From contig NZ_JBNAZM010000011.1 of the NCBI RefSeq assembly GCF_051195215.1, forward strand, positions 1-64,000: a stretch of DNA of 64,000 nt. The letters are read 5' to 3'. Under the pieces are notes generated by a model. The model ran no database searches. It had not been told where the DNA came from and was given only the letters and a program-made list of their open reading frames with translations. This DNA comes from Arhodomonas sp051195215. Its GTDB lineage: Bacteria; Pseudomonadota; Gammaproteobacteria; Nitrococcales; Nitrococcaceae. A program made the position numbers and the translations under genes. Positions 7,649 to 16,196 of this stretch are shown here, one piece after another; the first letter of the stretch is position 1, and every line of letters begins with the position of its first letter.

Positions 7649-8044
7649 ATGCAGCGTCCACCCCGCACCGACACCGGGCGTACGCCCACCGAGATCCGCC
7701 TGCACCGCCGCTCGGCGGTGCTCGAGGTGGCCTTCGACGACGGCTCGCGCTTCGAGCTGCCGGCGGAGTATCTGCGCGTCTATTCGCCGTCGGCGGAAGT
7801 GCGGGGCCATGGTCCCGGGCAGGCAGTGCTCGTCACCGGCAAGGAGGACGTGGCCATCACCAGCGTGGAGCCCGTGGGCAACTACGCCGTGCGCCTCGCC
7901 TTCGACGATGGCCACTCGTCGGGGATATACTCCTTCGACCTACTCTACGATCTGGGCGCGAACCGGAACCGCTATTGGCAGGAGTATCTCGACGCCCTAG
8001 CGGACGCCGGGCATCGACGCCGGTACAACCCCGACGAGGATTAA
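7649..8044 (+). CDS. DUF971 domain protein
   Basis: This protein of about 131 residues is almost entirely a DUF971 domain, the fold also found at the N-terminus of gamma-butyrobetaine hydroxylases. Signatures include LEVAFDDGSRFELPAEYLRVYSPSAE split across the first half and a YSFDLLYDLG segment near the end. Stand-alone DUF971 proteins have been linked to iron-sulfur or iron metabolism, but this member's role is unproven. The ATG at 7649 is preferred over an in-frame TTG at 7622, which would overlap the palindrome. It lies 3 bases before ubiE. Confidence 0.85.
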   Translation: MQRPPRTDTGRTPTEIRLHRRSAVLEVAFDDGSRFELPAEYLRVYSPSAEVRGHGPGQAVLVTGKEDVAITSVEPVGNYAVRLAFDDGHSSGIYSFDLLYDLGANRNRYWQEYLDALADAGHRRRYNPDED

Positions 8045-8047
8045 CCC

Positions 8048-8812
8048 GTGACGAGCGGCGTGTCCAAGGACACCGATACCACCGATTTCGGCTACCAGAA
8101 CGTGCCTGTGGCGGAGAAAACCCGCCGCGTCGGCTCCGTGTTCCAGTCCGTGGCCGACCGCTACGATGTCATGAACGACCTCATGTCGTTCGGCCTGCAT
8201 CGCCTGTGGAAGTGGCAGACGATGCACTTCGTCGGCGCCCGCCGCGGACATCGGGTGCTCGATCTCGCTGCCGGCACCGGCGATCTCACCCTCGCCCTCT
8301 CCCGCCGGGTCGGTTCCGAGGGGCGGGTCGTGTGCTCGGACATCAACCAGGCGATGCTCGCCCGGGGCCGTGATCGGCTTATCGACGAGGGGGCGGTGGG
8401 CAATATCGACTACGTTCTTGCCGACGCCGAGCAGCTTCCCTTTCCGGACGAGAGCTTCGATCGGGTGACCATCGCCTTCGGCCTGCGCAACGTCACCCGC
8501 AAGGAGCGCGCCCTGGATGCCATCCGCAGGGTCCTTCGGCCCGGCGGGCACCTGGTGGTGCTGGAGTTCTCCCGTCTCTATGCGCGTCCTCTGCAACCGC
8601 TCTACGATGCCTACTCGTTTCACGTGTTGCCGTTCATGGGGCGGGTCGTCGCCGGCGACTCGGCGAGCTATCGTTACCTCGCCGAATCCATCCGCATGCA
8701 CCCGGACCAGGCCACGCTCAAGTCGATGATGGAACAGGTCGGCTTCGAGGACTGTGATTACACCAATCTCTCGGGCGGGGTGGTGGCGATCCACCGCGGC
8801 TACGTCTATTGA
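8048..8812 (+). CDS. ubiE: Ubiquinone/menaquinone biosynthesis C-methyltransferase UbiE
   Basis: This 254-residue SAM-dependent methyltransferase carries out the C-methylation of the benzoquinol intermediate in ubiquinone synthesis (and of demethylmenaquinol where present). Visible features are the UbiE signature YDVMNDLMSFGLHRLWK, SAM motif I VLDLAAGTGDLT, and the IAFGLRNVTRKERAL segment. It uses GTG as start, 3 bases after the DUF971 gene, and is followed by ubiJ and ubiB. This conserved ubiquinone block supports the assignment. Confidence 0.95.
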   Translation: MTSGVSKDTDTTDFGYQNVPVAEKTRRVGSVFQSVADRYDVMNDLMSFGLHRLWKWQTMHFVGARRGHRVLDLAAGTGDLTLALSRRVGSEGRVVCSDINQAMLARGRDRLIDEGAVGNIDYVLADAEQLPFPDESFDRVTIAFGLRNVTRKERALDAIRRVLRPGGHLVVLEFSRLYARPLQPLYDAYSFHVLPFMGRVVAGDSASYRYLAESIRMHPDQATLKSMMEQVGFEDCDYTNLSGGVVAIHRGYVY

Positions 8813-8816
8813 TCCG

Positions 8817-9449
8817 ATGGTGGCGATTCCCGGCATGCTCCAAAGTGGCCTGATGCGTGTTATCGAGCACGCGCTCAATCGCGTACTGCGACTCGATCCG
8901 GCAACGCCCGAACGGCTCGCGCCGCTGGCGGGTAGAACCCTCGCGGTACGCCTGGTCGAGCCCGCCGTGGCGCTGCGCGTGTACTTCGAGTCCGACGGTT
9001 TGCGCCTGTTGCAGCCTGACGAGCGCGCGGCCGACGATGCCGAGCTGGAGGCCACCGCTGCCGGCCTGGCCGCGTTGGCCCTTTCCCGCGGCGAACGCAG
9101 TCGCGACGTCACCTTTCGGGGCGACGTGGGTGTCATTCAGGAAACCCGCCGACTCGTCGCCGAGCTCGACGTGGACTGGGAGGAGCAGCTCGCCGGGATC
9201 ACCGGCGACATCGTCGCCCATCAGGTCGGCCGCGGTGTGCGTGGCGGCCGTGACTGGCTGCGCCACGGCGTGGAGACCTTCATCACCAACCTGGGCGAGT
9301 ATGTCACCGAGGAGCGGGGCCTGATTCCGCCGCTTGCCGAGATGGAGGCATTCATCGCCGACGTGGACCGCCTGCGTACTGACAGCGATCGTCTCGAGGC
9401 CCGTATTCGCCGCCTGGAGCGCGCCCGCGTCGGGGAGGGGGGCGCGTGA
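8817..9449 (+). CDS. ubiJ: UbiJ, SCP2-type accessory factor for ubiquinone synthesis
   Basis: This 210-residue protein lies between ubiE and ubiB, the conserved place of UbiJ (YigP). The N-terminal half has SCP2 lipid-binding character, and the C-terminus is a charged coiled coil (about 170-206). In E. coli UbiJ, with UbiK, supports the cytoplasmic Ubi metabolon that handles hydrophobic intermediates. The start at 8817 is 5 bases after the ubiE stop; an in-frame ATG at 8835 is an alternative. The stop overlaps the ubiB GTG. Confidence 0.85.
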   Translation: MVAIPGMLQSGLMRVIEHALNRVLRLDPATPERLAPLAGRTLAVRLVEPAVALRVYFESDGLRLLQPDERAADDAELEATAAGLAALALSRGERSRDVTFRGDVGVIQETRRLVAELDVDWEEQLAGITGDIVAHQVGRGVRGGRDWLRHGVETFITNLGEYVTEERGLIPPLAEMEAFIADVDRLRTDSDRLEARIRRLERARVGEGGA

Positions 9450-11116
9450 TACTGCGGCCGGGGCTGATCCTCCGCCTGTTCTACATCAATCTCATCCTGA
9501 TCAAGCACGGTCTGGACGAGGTCATCCTTGCCACGCACCTGTTCCGGCCGCTGCGTTTCCTCGCCGTATTCATGCCCTGGCGCTGGTTCCGACGCCAGCA
9601 ACCACCGCGTGGCGTGCGTATCCGCAACGCGCTGGAGGATCTCGGCCCGATATTCGTGAAGTTCGGGCAGATTCTCTCCACCCGGCGCGATTTGTTGCCA
9701 TCGGATATCGCCGAGGAGCTCGCACGGCTGCAGGACCGTGTACCGCCCTTCCCCAGCCGGTCCGCACGGACGATCATCGAAGAGGCGTACGGCACACCGC
9801 TGGAGGAAGTCTTTGCCCGTTTCGAGGCCGAGCCCCTGGCCTCAGCCTCCATCGCCCAGGTGCATGCCGCCGAGCTTCACGACGGCCGGGAGGTGGTGGT
9901 CAAGGTCGTGCGTCCGGGCATCCGCCGTACCATCGACGGCGATCTGCAGCTGCTCTACACGGTGGCCCGGCTCGCCCACCGCTACTGGCGCGAGGCGCAT
10001 CGTCTGCGCCCGGTCGAGGTGGTCAAGGAGTTCGACAAGACCATCCATGACGAGCTCGACCTCATGCGCGAAGCGGCCAACGCCTCCCAGCTTCGGCGCA
10101 ACTTCGACGGCTCCGATTTGCTGTACGTGCCCGAGATCTACTGGCCCGGCACGCGCACCAACGTCATGGTCATGGAGCGCATCCACGGCATTCCCATCAG
10201 CCGTGTGGCAGCGCTGCGTGCGGCCGGCGTGGACCTCGAGGCGCTCGCCGAGCGCGGCGTGGAGATCTTCTTCACCCAGGTATTCCGCGACAGTTTCTTT
10301 CACGCGGACATGCACCCGGGCAACATCTTCGTCGACCCCAACGAGCCGGACACACCGCGTTACATCGCCGTGGACTTCGGCATCATCGGTACCCTTGGCC
10401 CGCGTGACCACAAGTACCTCGCCGAGAATTTCCTCGCCTTCTTCAATCGTGATTATCGGCGCGTGGCGGAGCTGCACGTGGAGTCGGGCTGGGTGCCGGC
10501 GGATACCCGGATCGACGAGTTCGAGGCGGCCATGCGCGTGGTCTGTGAACCCATCTTCGAGCGCCCCCTCGGCGAGATTTCCTTTGGTGCGCTTCTGCTA
10601 CGGCTGTTCCAGACGGGGCGGCGATTCAACATGGAAGTGCAGCCGCAGCTCGTGCTCCTGCAGAAAACGCTGCTCGCCATCGAGGGGCTCGGCCGTGATC
10701 TCTATCCGGAGCTCGATCTCTGGCGCACCGCCAAGCCCTATATGGAGCACTGGATGCGCGAGCAGCTCGGCGCCCGTGCGCTCATTCGCAACCTGCGCAC
10801 GGAATTGCCCAAGTGGGGGGAATACCTCCCGCAGCTTCCCGGCCGGGTGGACGCCGCGCTTTCGGAGGCCGGCGAGCTGCGCGAGCGCATGGCCGAACAG
10901 GAGCGCACCCTGGAGGGCCTGCGTGCCGACATCCGCCGTAACGGCCGGCGCGCCTTCGCCTCGGTGGTCGGCGGAAGCCTCGTGCTATCGGCGTTCATCG
11001 TCGCCGGGCTGGACGGCTACACGCCGGTCATGGTCACCGCCGGCGCCCCCCTGGTGAGCCTGATCCTCGGCGCACTCGGCGGCCTGTTCTGGCTCACTGC
11101 CTGGCCGCGGGAGTGA
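9446..11116 (+). CDS. ubiB: UbiB, ADCK-like atypical kinase for ubiquinone synthesis
   Basis: This 556-residue protein of the ABC1/ADCK/UbiB family has the family-defining KxGQ-type motif (KFGQILSTRRDLLP), the Ala-rich nucleotide loop region ASASIAQVHAA, and the HADMHPGNIF and DFGIIG catalytic segments. Two C-terminal transmembrane helices (about 508-552) anchor it to the inner membrane. UbiB is thought to use ATPase activity to extract or present coenzyme Q intermediates. The GTG start overlaps the ubiJ stop (GTGA), implying tight coupling. Confidence 0.94.
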   Translation: MILRPGLILRLFYINLILIKHGLDEVILATHLFRPLRFLAVFMPWRWFRRQQPPRGVRIRNALEDLGPIFVKFGQILSTRRDLLPSDIAEELARLQDRVPPFPSRSARTIIEEAYGTPLEEVFARFEAEPLASASIAQVHAAELHDGREVVVKVVRPGIRRTIDGDLQLLYTVARLAHRYWREAHRLRPVEVVKEFDKTIHDELDLMREAANASQLRRNFDGSDLLYVPEIYWPGTRTNVMVMERIHGIPISRVAALRAAGVDLEALAERGVEIFFTQVFRDSFFHADMHPGNIFVDPNEPDTPRYIAVDFGIIGTLGPRDHKYLAENFLAFFNRDYRRVAELHVESGWVPADTRIDEFEAAMRVVCEPIFERPLGEISFGALLLRLFQTGRRFNMEVQPQLVLLQKTLLAIEGLGRDLYPELDLWRTAKPYMEHWMREQLGARALIRNLRTELPKWGEYLPQLPGRVDAALSEAGELRERMAEQERTLEGLRADIRRNGRRAFASVVGGSLVLSAFIVAGLDGYTPVMVTAGAPLVSLILGALGGLFWLTAWPRE

Positions 11117-11124
11117 GTGAGAGT

Positions 11125-11189
11125 AAGTGGAAAGCTCCAAGTAGCAAGTCCCAAGCGGGAGAATGCCCGACACTTTCGACTTTCCACTT
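11125..11189. repeat. AAGT-rich palindrome after ubiB
   Basis: Perfect 10-base arms AAGTGGAAAG (11125-11134) and CTTTCCACTT (11180-11189) flank a further inverted CGGG/CCCG core. It lies between the convergent ubiB and AlaX-type genes, so it may act as a bidirectional terminator or be a dispersed repeat. No long T-run follows. Confidence 0.5.
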
Positions 11190-11196
11190 GAAACTT

Positions 11197-11931
11197 CTAA
11201 CTTTCGTCTTCCACGACGCTGATCCGCCGGTTGTGCTTGCTCTTTTTCTGAATCTTGCCGATGCGCAGGCCCGCGAGCTCGCCGGTGCTGCGCACGTGGG
11301 TGCCGCCGCAGGGCTGAAGGTCGAGCCCGCCGATCTCGATCATGCGCACGGCGGTGTCGTCGCTCACCGCCGGGGCTTTCACCGTGCGTGCGTCCGCGAG
11401 CGCTGCCGCCACCTCGGCGCCGGTGTGCCAGCTGTGCCGCACCGGGCGGTCCGCGGCGATTTCCGCCTGTAGTCGCTCGTCCAGCGTCTCGCGGGTGAAC
11501 ACGCTCTCCGGTAGGTCGAAGTCCAGGCGGCTTCGAGCGGCGTTCACGGAGCAGCCGGTCACCGGCGCATCCACGAGCCCGCAGAGTACGTGCAGGCAGG
11601 TGTGCATGCGCATGTGGCGGTAGCGACGGTCCCAGTCGACGGTGAAGGCGAGCTCGGTGCCGAGAGAAACGGCCTGGGGGTCGTCCAGCACGTGAACCAC
11701 GCGCAGCTTGCCCGGCAGGTAGCGGGTATCCCGGACCGCCAGCTCGCGGCCGTCCGGAAGGTGTAGCGTGCCGGTATCCCCCGGCTGGCCGCCGCTTTCG
11801 GCGTAGAATAGCGTACGGTCGAGGATGATGCCCTGGGGATGTACCTCGACCACCGTCGCCCGCCCCTCGGTGGCGTAGGCGTCCTCTTCGAACAGACGCT
11901 CCGTCGGGGTAACGGGGCTTGCTTGCGTCAT
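11197..11931 (-). CDS. AlaX-type alanyl-tRNA editing protein
   Basis: This 244-residue stand-alone homologue of the AlaRS editing domain hydrolyses mischarged Ser- or Gly-tRNA(Ala). Residues 1-100 match the AlaRS beta-barrel domain (FYAESGGQPGDTG). The rest carries the zinc-binding histidines in HMRMHTCLHVL and the CGGTHVRSTGEL motif (Cys, His). There is no aminoacylation domain, and the length fits the AlaX-M class. It converges on ubiB. The 167-base region upstream separates it from the cyclodeaminase gene. Confidence 0.9.
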   Translation of the reverse strand: MTQASPVTPTERLFEEDAYATEGRATVVEVHPQGIILDRTLFYAESGGQPGDTGTLHLPDGRELAVRDTRYLPGKLRVVHVLDDPQAVSLGTELAFTVDWDRRYRHMRMHTCLHVLCGLVDAPVTGCSVNAARSRLDFDLPESVFTRETLDERLQAEIAADRPVRHSWHTGAEVAAALADARTVKAPAVSDDTAVRMIEIGGLDLQPCGGTHVRSTGELAGLRIGKIQKKSKHNRRISVVEDES

Positions 11932-12098
11932 CGCACGGTCCTTCCTGGCTGTACGGGCCGGCGCCGTTCACTGTATGGCAGTGCCGCCGGCCAGGCTCGG
12001 TGACAGACGTGACACCAGCCTACGCAGGTTTCCGTGACGATCAAGAAATTCTTTGTCACCCAGACACTTGTCGCCGGCGGTGACGAGTGCGGGGTACG

Positions 12099-12668
12099 TC
12101 AGCCCTGGCGGTAAGCGTCCAGTGTCGCCTCCATCGCCTGAGCGCATTCCATGAGCGGCTCGTCGGCGTCCGCCCCCAGATTCTCGCGGATCAATGCGGC
12201 CGCCGCGTGGCCTGCGCCGACGGCGAGGCAGGTGGCTGCCCGGGCATCTCCGGCGAGGCGTGGATTGCCGGTGCGCGCGAGTGCGTCGCCGAGCTCGGCG
12301 AGCCGGGTGGCGGCCTCGAGGATGGCCATGGGCGTGCGGCAGGCGTTCTCCAGCGCCGCCTCCAGGGCGCCCGAGTCTCCCCAACGCCGCACCTGCAGCA
12401 CCGGGGCGAAGGCAACAGCGTCGTCTTCCAGCAATTCGAGCGCCTTTGCCTGCACATGCTCGGCCTCGTCCGCCAGCGCCGCGTGGTCGCTGCGCTGGCG
12501 ATCGGCGAACCGGGCGCACATCGCCACCAGCGCGGCGGCCGTGGCGACGCCCATCGCTGCCCCCGCCCCACCGGCCGGGTCGGCGCGGCGGGCGGAGAGG
12601 GCGTCGAGCAGCGCCGGGACGGTTGCCGAGGACCAGCCTGTCGCGGATGCGTTGCGGGCAGCGACCAT
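12099..12668 (-). CDS. fchA: Cyclodeaminase-type methenyl-THF cyclohydrolase
   Basis: This 189-residue protein of the formiminotransferase-cyclodeaminase C-terminal family has a PAGGAGAAMGVATAAALVAM helix, an all-alpha fold and a LAVGAGHAAAALIRENL segment. Stand-alone members (FchA) hydrolyse 5,10-methenyl-THF to 10-formyl-THF. It overlaps the stop of fhs (ATGA), and Fhs uses the product. I chose the start at 12668 because upstream extension merely reads through fhs in another frame. True formimino-THF deaminase activity is possible, but the pairing with fhs favours the cyclohydrolase role. Confidence 0.82.
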   Translation of the reverse strand: MVAARNASATGWSSATVPALLDALSARRADPAGGAGAAMGVATAAALVAMCARFADRQRSDHAALADEAEHVQAKALELLEDDAVAFAPVLQVRRWGDSGALEAALENACRTPMAILEAATRLAELGDALARTGNPRLAGDARAATCLAVGAGHAAAALIRENLGADADEPLMECAQAMEATLDAYRQG

Positions 12669-14404
12669 CAGAACAGCCCCGTGATTTCGCCGTTGTCGTC
12701 CACGTCGATACTGGCGGCGGCCGGTTCGGCACCGAGTCCCGGCATGGTGCGTATGTCGCCGCACAGTGCATAAACGAACCCCGCGCCGGCGGACAGTCGC
12801 ACTTCGCGCACCGGCAGCGTCCACCCGGTGGGTGCGCCGCGCAGTGACGGGTCCGAGGACAGCGACAGGTGCGTCTTGGCGATGCAGACGGGCAGATCAC
12901 CGTAGCCCTGGCGCTGGTAGGTGTCGATCTGGCGGCGTGCATCGGCGCTGAACGCCACCCCATCGGCGCCGTAGATGCGCGTGGCGATGCGCTCGATCTT
13001 GGCGTCGAGTGCCATTTCACTGGGGTAGAGAAACCGGAAGTCGCTGCCTGCTTGGGCGGCCTCGGCAACCGCCTCGGCGAGCTCGGCCGCTCCCGCGCCG
13101 CCGTCACGCACATGCGTGCATATCGCGGCACGGACGCCGGCGGATTCCGCGGCTTCACGGATCGCCTCGAGCTCGGAGTCGTAGTCGCTCGGGAACGCGT
13201 TGATCGCGACCACCGGGGTGACGCCGTGGGCACGGACGTTATCGATCTGCTTGACCAGGTTGGCCACGCCGGCGCGCACGTCGTCCGGGTTCTCGGCCTG
13301 CATGCCTGCGGGCAGGGGCTTGCCCGGAACGACCTTGAAGCGTCCCGAATGGAACTTGAGCCCGCGCACGGTGGCCACCAGCACCGCCGCATCCGGCACC
13401 AGGCCCGAAGCGCGGCACTTGATATTGAAGAACCGCTCGGCGCCCATGTCCGCGCCGAAACCCGCTTCGGTGATCAGGAAATCCCCGCCGCGGATGCCGA
13501 TATGATCGGCGACGACCGAAGAGTTGCCATGGGCGATATTGCCGAAGGGGCCGGCGTGAATGAGTGCCGGCGTGTTCTCGAGCGTCTGCAGCAGATTCGG
13601 CTTGAGCGCTTCCTTGAGCAGAGCGGTCATGGCACCGGCGGCGCCGATATCCTCGGCGGTGACCGGGGCGCCGCGATGGGTGTAGCCGACCACCATACGG
13701 CCGAGCCGACGGCGCAGATCCACCACTGAATCGGCAAGGGCTAGCACAGCCATGACCTCGGAGGCGGCAGTGATCTCGAAACCGCTTTGCCGGGTGACGC
13801 CGTCCGTGCGTGGACCGAGGCCGATGACGATGCTGCGCAGTGCCCGGTCGTTTATGTCCGCGACACGCTGCCAGACGATGCTCTCGGCATCGAGATCGAT
13901 TCCGCGGCGGTGATGGAGATGGTTGTCCACCATTGCCGCGAGCAGGTTGTGCGCGGCAGTGACTGCATGGATGTCGCCGGTGAGATGCAGGTTGATGCGC
14001 TCCATGGGCACCACCTGACTGTACCCACCACCCGCGGCGCCGCCCTTGATGCCCAGGGTGGGGCCCATCGATGGCTGGCGAATGGCGACCGTGGCGCTAT
14101 GGCCGATGTGATGGAAGCCCTGGGCCAGTCCGATGGACGTGGTGGTCTTGCCTTCGCCCAGCGGTGTCGGTGTGATCGCGGAAACCACTACGTAGCGGGC
14201 CGGTGAGCGGCCGGCGAGGGCCTCGCGGGCGCGTAGATCCACCTTGCCCACGTCATGCCCGTAAGGTTCCACGTACGATGCGTCGAGTCCTAGGCGCGCG
14301 GCGATCTCCATGATCGGTCGTCGGTCGGCGCGGCGAGCGATCGTGAGGTTGTCGGGGAGTGGGCCGCCGGTCTGATCGGCCATGTAGTCCGGACTCGTCG
14401 CCAT
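12668..14404 (-). CDS. fhs: Formate-tetrahydrofolate ligase
   Basis: This 578-residue enzyme interconverts formate + ATP + THF and 10-formyl-THF. The P-loop-like PTPLGEGKTTTSIGLAQG (about 79-96) and the IRQPSMGPTLGIKGGAAGGG block are diagnostic. The length matches typical Fhs proteins. AGGAGG lies 8 bases before the ATG. In methylated-amine catabolism the reverse direction would recover ATP from 10-formyl-THF while releasing formate. It is co-transcribed with fchA and divergent from the GbdR-like regulator. Confidence 0.95.
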   Translation of the reverse strand: MATSPDYMADQTGGPLPDNLTIARRADRRPIMEIAARLGLDASYVEPYGHDVGKVDLRAREALAGRSPARYVVVSAITPTPLGEGKTTTSIGLAQGFHHIGHSATVAIRQPSMGPTLGIKGGAAGGGYSQVVPMERINLHLTGDIHAVTAAHNLLAAMVDNHLHHRRGIDLDAESIVWQRVADINDRALRSIVIGLGPRTDGVTRQSGFEITAASEVMAVLALADSVVDLRRRLGRMVVGYTHRGAPVTAEDIGAAGAMTALLKEALKPNLLQTLENTPALIHAGPFGNIAHGNSSVVADHIGIRGGDFLITEAGFGADMGAERFFNIKCRASGLVPDAAVLVATVRGLKFHSGRFKVVPGKPLPAGMQAENPDDVRAGVANLVKQIDNVRAHGVTPVVAINAFPSDYDSELEAIREAAESAGVRAAICTHVRDGGAGAAELAEAVAEAAQAGSDFRFLYPSEMALDAKIERIATRIYGADGVAFSADARRQIDTYQRQGYGDLPVCIAKTHLSLSSDPSLRGAPTGWTLPVREVRLSAGAGFVYALCGDIRTMPGLGAEPAAASIDVDDNGEITGLF

Positions 14405-14725
14405 ACCTGATTCCTCCTGCCGCGTGTGTGCCCATGGGGATCGCGACGATTGACATTATCCGCCGAGCCGACCGCCGGCGTTTGCCCGTCTGCGCCTTGC
14501 GTCGTGGTTGTGGCGACAATCCGCCCACTGCGTCCAACTATCTGTTTTTAAAGGAATTGTCGTTTCCTCACAGGGTGCTATACGTAAAAGACACAATCGA
14601 TGTGAGCGAGGCATGCCGCTGACGGACAATTGCGTGCCGCCCCGGCGCAAGCAGCGCCGGGCCGTGGCGGGGATAAGGAGACATACACTCGATGCGGGCG
14701 TACATAGACAAGGGCAGGAACGTCG
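14405..14725. promoter_or_regulatory. Divergent promoter region between fhs and the GbdR-like regulator
   Basis: No gene is seen in 321 bases. The region is AT-richer than its surroundings near 14535-14600. It carries a perfect hairpin (CCCGGCGC 14641-14648, loop AAGCA, GCGCCGGG 14654-14661) in the probable 5' leader of the regulator. Operator sites cannot be assigned with confidence. Confidence 0.5.
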
Positions 14726-15775
14726 ATGAACAAGGCGACGTCGCCACAGGGCAGCCACTATGACATTGGTTTCCTGCTGGTACCGGGTTTCTCGCAGATT
14801 GCGTTCTCCTCGGCGCTGGAACCGTTTCGCATGGCCAACCAGCTCGCCGACAGGCGCCTTTATACCTGGCACATACTGAGCTGCGACGGGGGCGCCGTGT
14901 CCGCGAGCAGCGGTCTGTCGGTGGCTGCCGAAACGGCGCTGGAGGAGCCTCTGCCACTGGATCTCGTCGTCGTCTGCGCGGGTGTCGATGTCCAGGAGTA
15001 CTGCCATCGGGACATGCTTTCGTGGTTACGGCGCATGGCGCATCGCAACGTGCCCCTGGCAGCGGTGTGCACGGGTGGCTACGTGCTCGCGCGTGCCGGG
15101 GTGCTCGACGGCTATCGCTGTACCCTCCACTGGGAGCATATCTCGAGCATCCACGAGGCGTTGCTGTTTCCGGCGGTGGTGTTCACCTCGGAGATGTTCG
15201 TGCTCGACCGTGACCGCTTTACCTCCTCCGGGGGGGTGGCGCCGCTCGACATGATGCTGCATCTCATCAGCCGGCAGCAGGGGCCGGACCTCGCCGAGGG
15301 CATCGCCGAGGAGTTTCTCCACGAGCGTATCCGCGATGTCGCCGACCGTCAGCGTACGCCGCTGAAGGTGCGCCTGGGCAGCAGCCAGCCCAAGCTCGTT
15401 GAGGTCGTGACCCTGATGGAGGCGAACCTTCACGAACCTCTGAGTCTGGACGAGCTCGCCGGCCATGCCCACATATCGCGGCGTCAGCTCGAGCGGCTGT
15501 TCCAGCGTTACCTGGGCTGCCCCCCGACCCGCTACTACATGGATCTGCGCCTCACACGGGCGCGTCAGCTCCTGCAGCAGACGCAGATGCCGATCACCGA
15601 CGTGGCGCTTGCCTGCGGCTTCGTTTCGCCGCCGCACTTCACCAAGTGCTATCACGACCGCTTTGGCTACTCCCCGAGCCATGAGCGTCACCGCCGGCGC
15701 GAGCGTCTGACCGCGCCGTTGATTCCGGCGCCACCCAGCGCTGGTGCGTCCCTGCGGGATTCGGGTTCCGAGTAG
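14726..15775 (+). CDS. GlxA-family (DJ-1/AraC) transcriptional regulator, GbdR-like
   Basis: This 349-residue regulator has an N-terminal DJ-1/PfpI class I glutamine amidotransferase-like ligand domain (10-195), with the elbow cysteine Cys115 in AVCTGGYV. A C-terminal AraC HTH pair follows (about 225-325; LDELAGHAHISRRQLERLF and DVALACGFVSPPHFTKCY). Pseudomonas GbdR has this layout and activates choline/betaine, dimethylglycine and sarcosine catabolic genes in response to betaine or dimethylglycine. The gene lies between fhs/fchA and the sox/dimethylglycine genes, so it probably controls this island. The exact inducer is inferred. Confidence 0.85.
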   Translation: MNKATSPQGSHYDIGFLLVPGFSQIAFSSALEPFRMANQLADRRLYTWHILSCDGGAVSASSGLSVAAETALEEPLPLDLVVVCAGVDVQEYCHRDMLSWLRRMAHRNVPLAAVCTGGYVLARAGVLDGYRCTLHWEHISSIHEALLFPAVVFTSEMFVLDRDRFTSSGGVAPLDMMLHLISRQQGPDLAEGIAEEFLHERIRDVADRQRTPLKVRLGSSQPKLVEVVTLMEANLHEPLSLDELAGHAHISRRQLERLFQRYLGCPPTRYYMDLRLTRARQLLQQTQMPITDVALACGFVSPPHFTKCYHDRFGYSPSHERHRRRERLTAPLIPAPPSAGASLRDSGSE

Positions 15776-15854
15776 ATGAAGAGAGGAAAGTGAAAAGTTG
15801 AAAGAGAAAAGCGGGGGAAAGCGGCACCGGCGCCACCCGCTTGAAGCGTTCGGC

Positions 15855-15890
15855 TTTACTAATCTTCTCAGAGGTATTGTCATGTGTCAG
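15855..15890 (+). repeat. 36-base dispersed repeat, copy 1
   Basis: It starts TTTACTAATCTTCTCAGAGG and ends TCATGTGTCAG. It matches copy 2 (16091-16126, opposite strand) at 35 of 36 positions and copy 3 (30662-30697) at 30 of 36. Confidence 0.8.
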
Positions 15891-15993
15891 AGCGCCAGAG
15901 CGGTTCGGGGGCAAGGCGCGCTCGCGCCGGCGTGGCCGGGTCACGTCAAGCGAGCGCAACGCCGCCACCGGGCCGCTGTGGCGCTCCCTTCGG

Positions 15994-16091
15994 GCCGGAC
16001 TGTGCGCCGATGGGGTCTGCGTTGCTCGCCGCTCATGTAGCCCGGCTACACCGCGCGCCTCGCGCCTTGCCCCATCGGCGCACAGTCCGGC
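15994..16091. repeat. Perfect 22-base inverted repeat (hairpin)
   Basis: The left arm at 15994-16015 (GCCGGACTGTGCGCCGATGG plus GG) is the exact reverse complement of the right arm at 16070-16091, with a 54-base loop. It is nested in the larger inverted structure bounded by 36-base repeats. Confidence 0.85.
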
Positions 16092-16126
16092 TGACGCATG
16101 ACAATACCTCTGAGAAGATTAGTAAA
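16091..16126 (-). repeat. 36-base dispersed repeat, copy 2 (inverted)
   Basis: This is the reverse complement of copy 1 with one mismatch. With copy 1 it bounds a 272-base palindromic structure resembling a miniature inverted-repeat element, although no target duplication is obvious. Confidence 0.8.
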
Positions 16127-16196
16127 CTTTCCTCTGGCAAATTCCGCTTCGCGGCATCCATCCTACGATTGCAGGCGGGGCATGATCTTGCGACTT

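Larger units (their letters stand above)
15776..16196. other. Convergent intergenic region built of nested inverted repeats
   Basis: There is no gene in 421 bases between the regulator and soxG, which converge here. An outer 36-base inverted repeat (15855-15890 with 16091-16126) encloses a perfect 22-base inverted repeat (15994-16015 with 16070-16091). A further pair, AGAGGAAAG (15782-15790) and CTTTCCTCT (16127-16135), sits outside. The left flank also has AAGTGAAAAGTTGAAAG-like wording similar to the repeats after hslU and ubiB. Confidence 0.7.
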
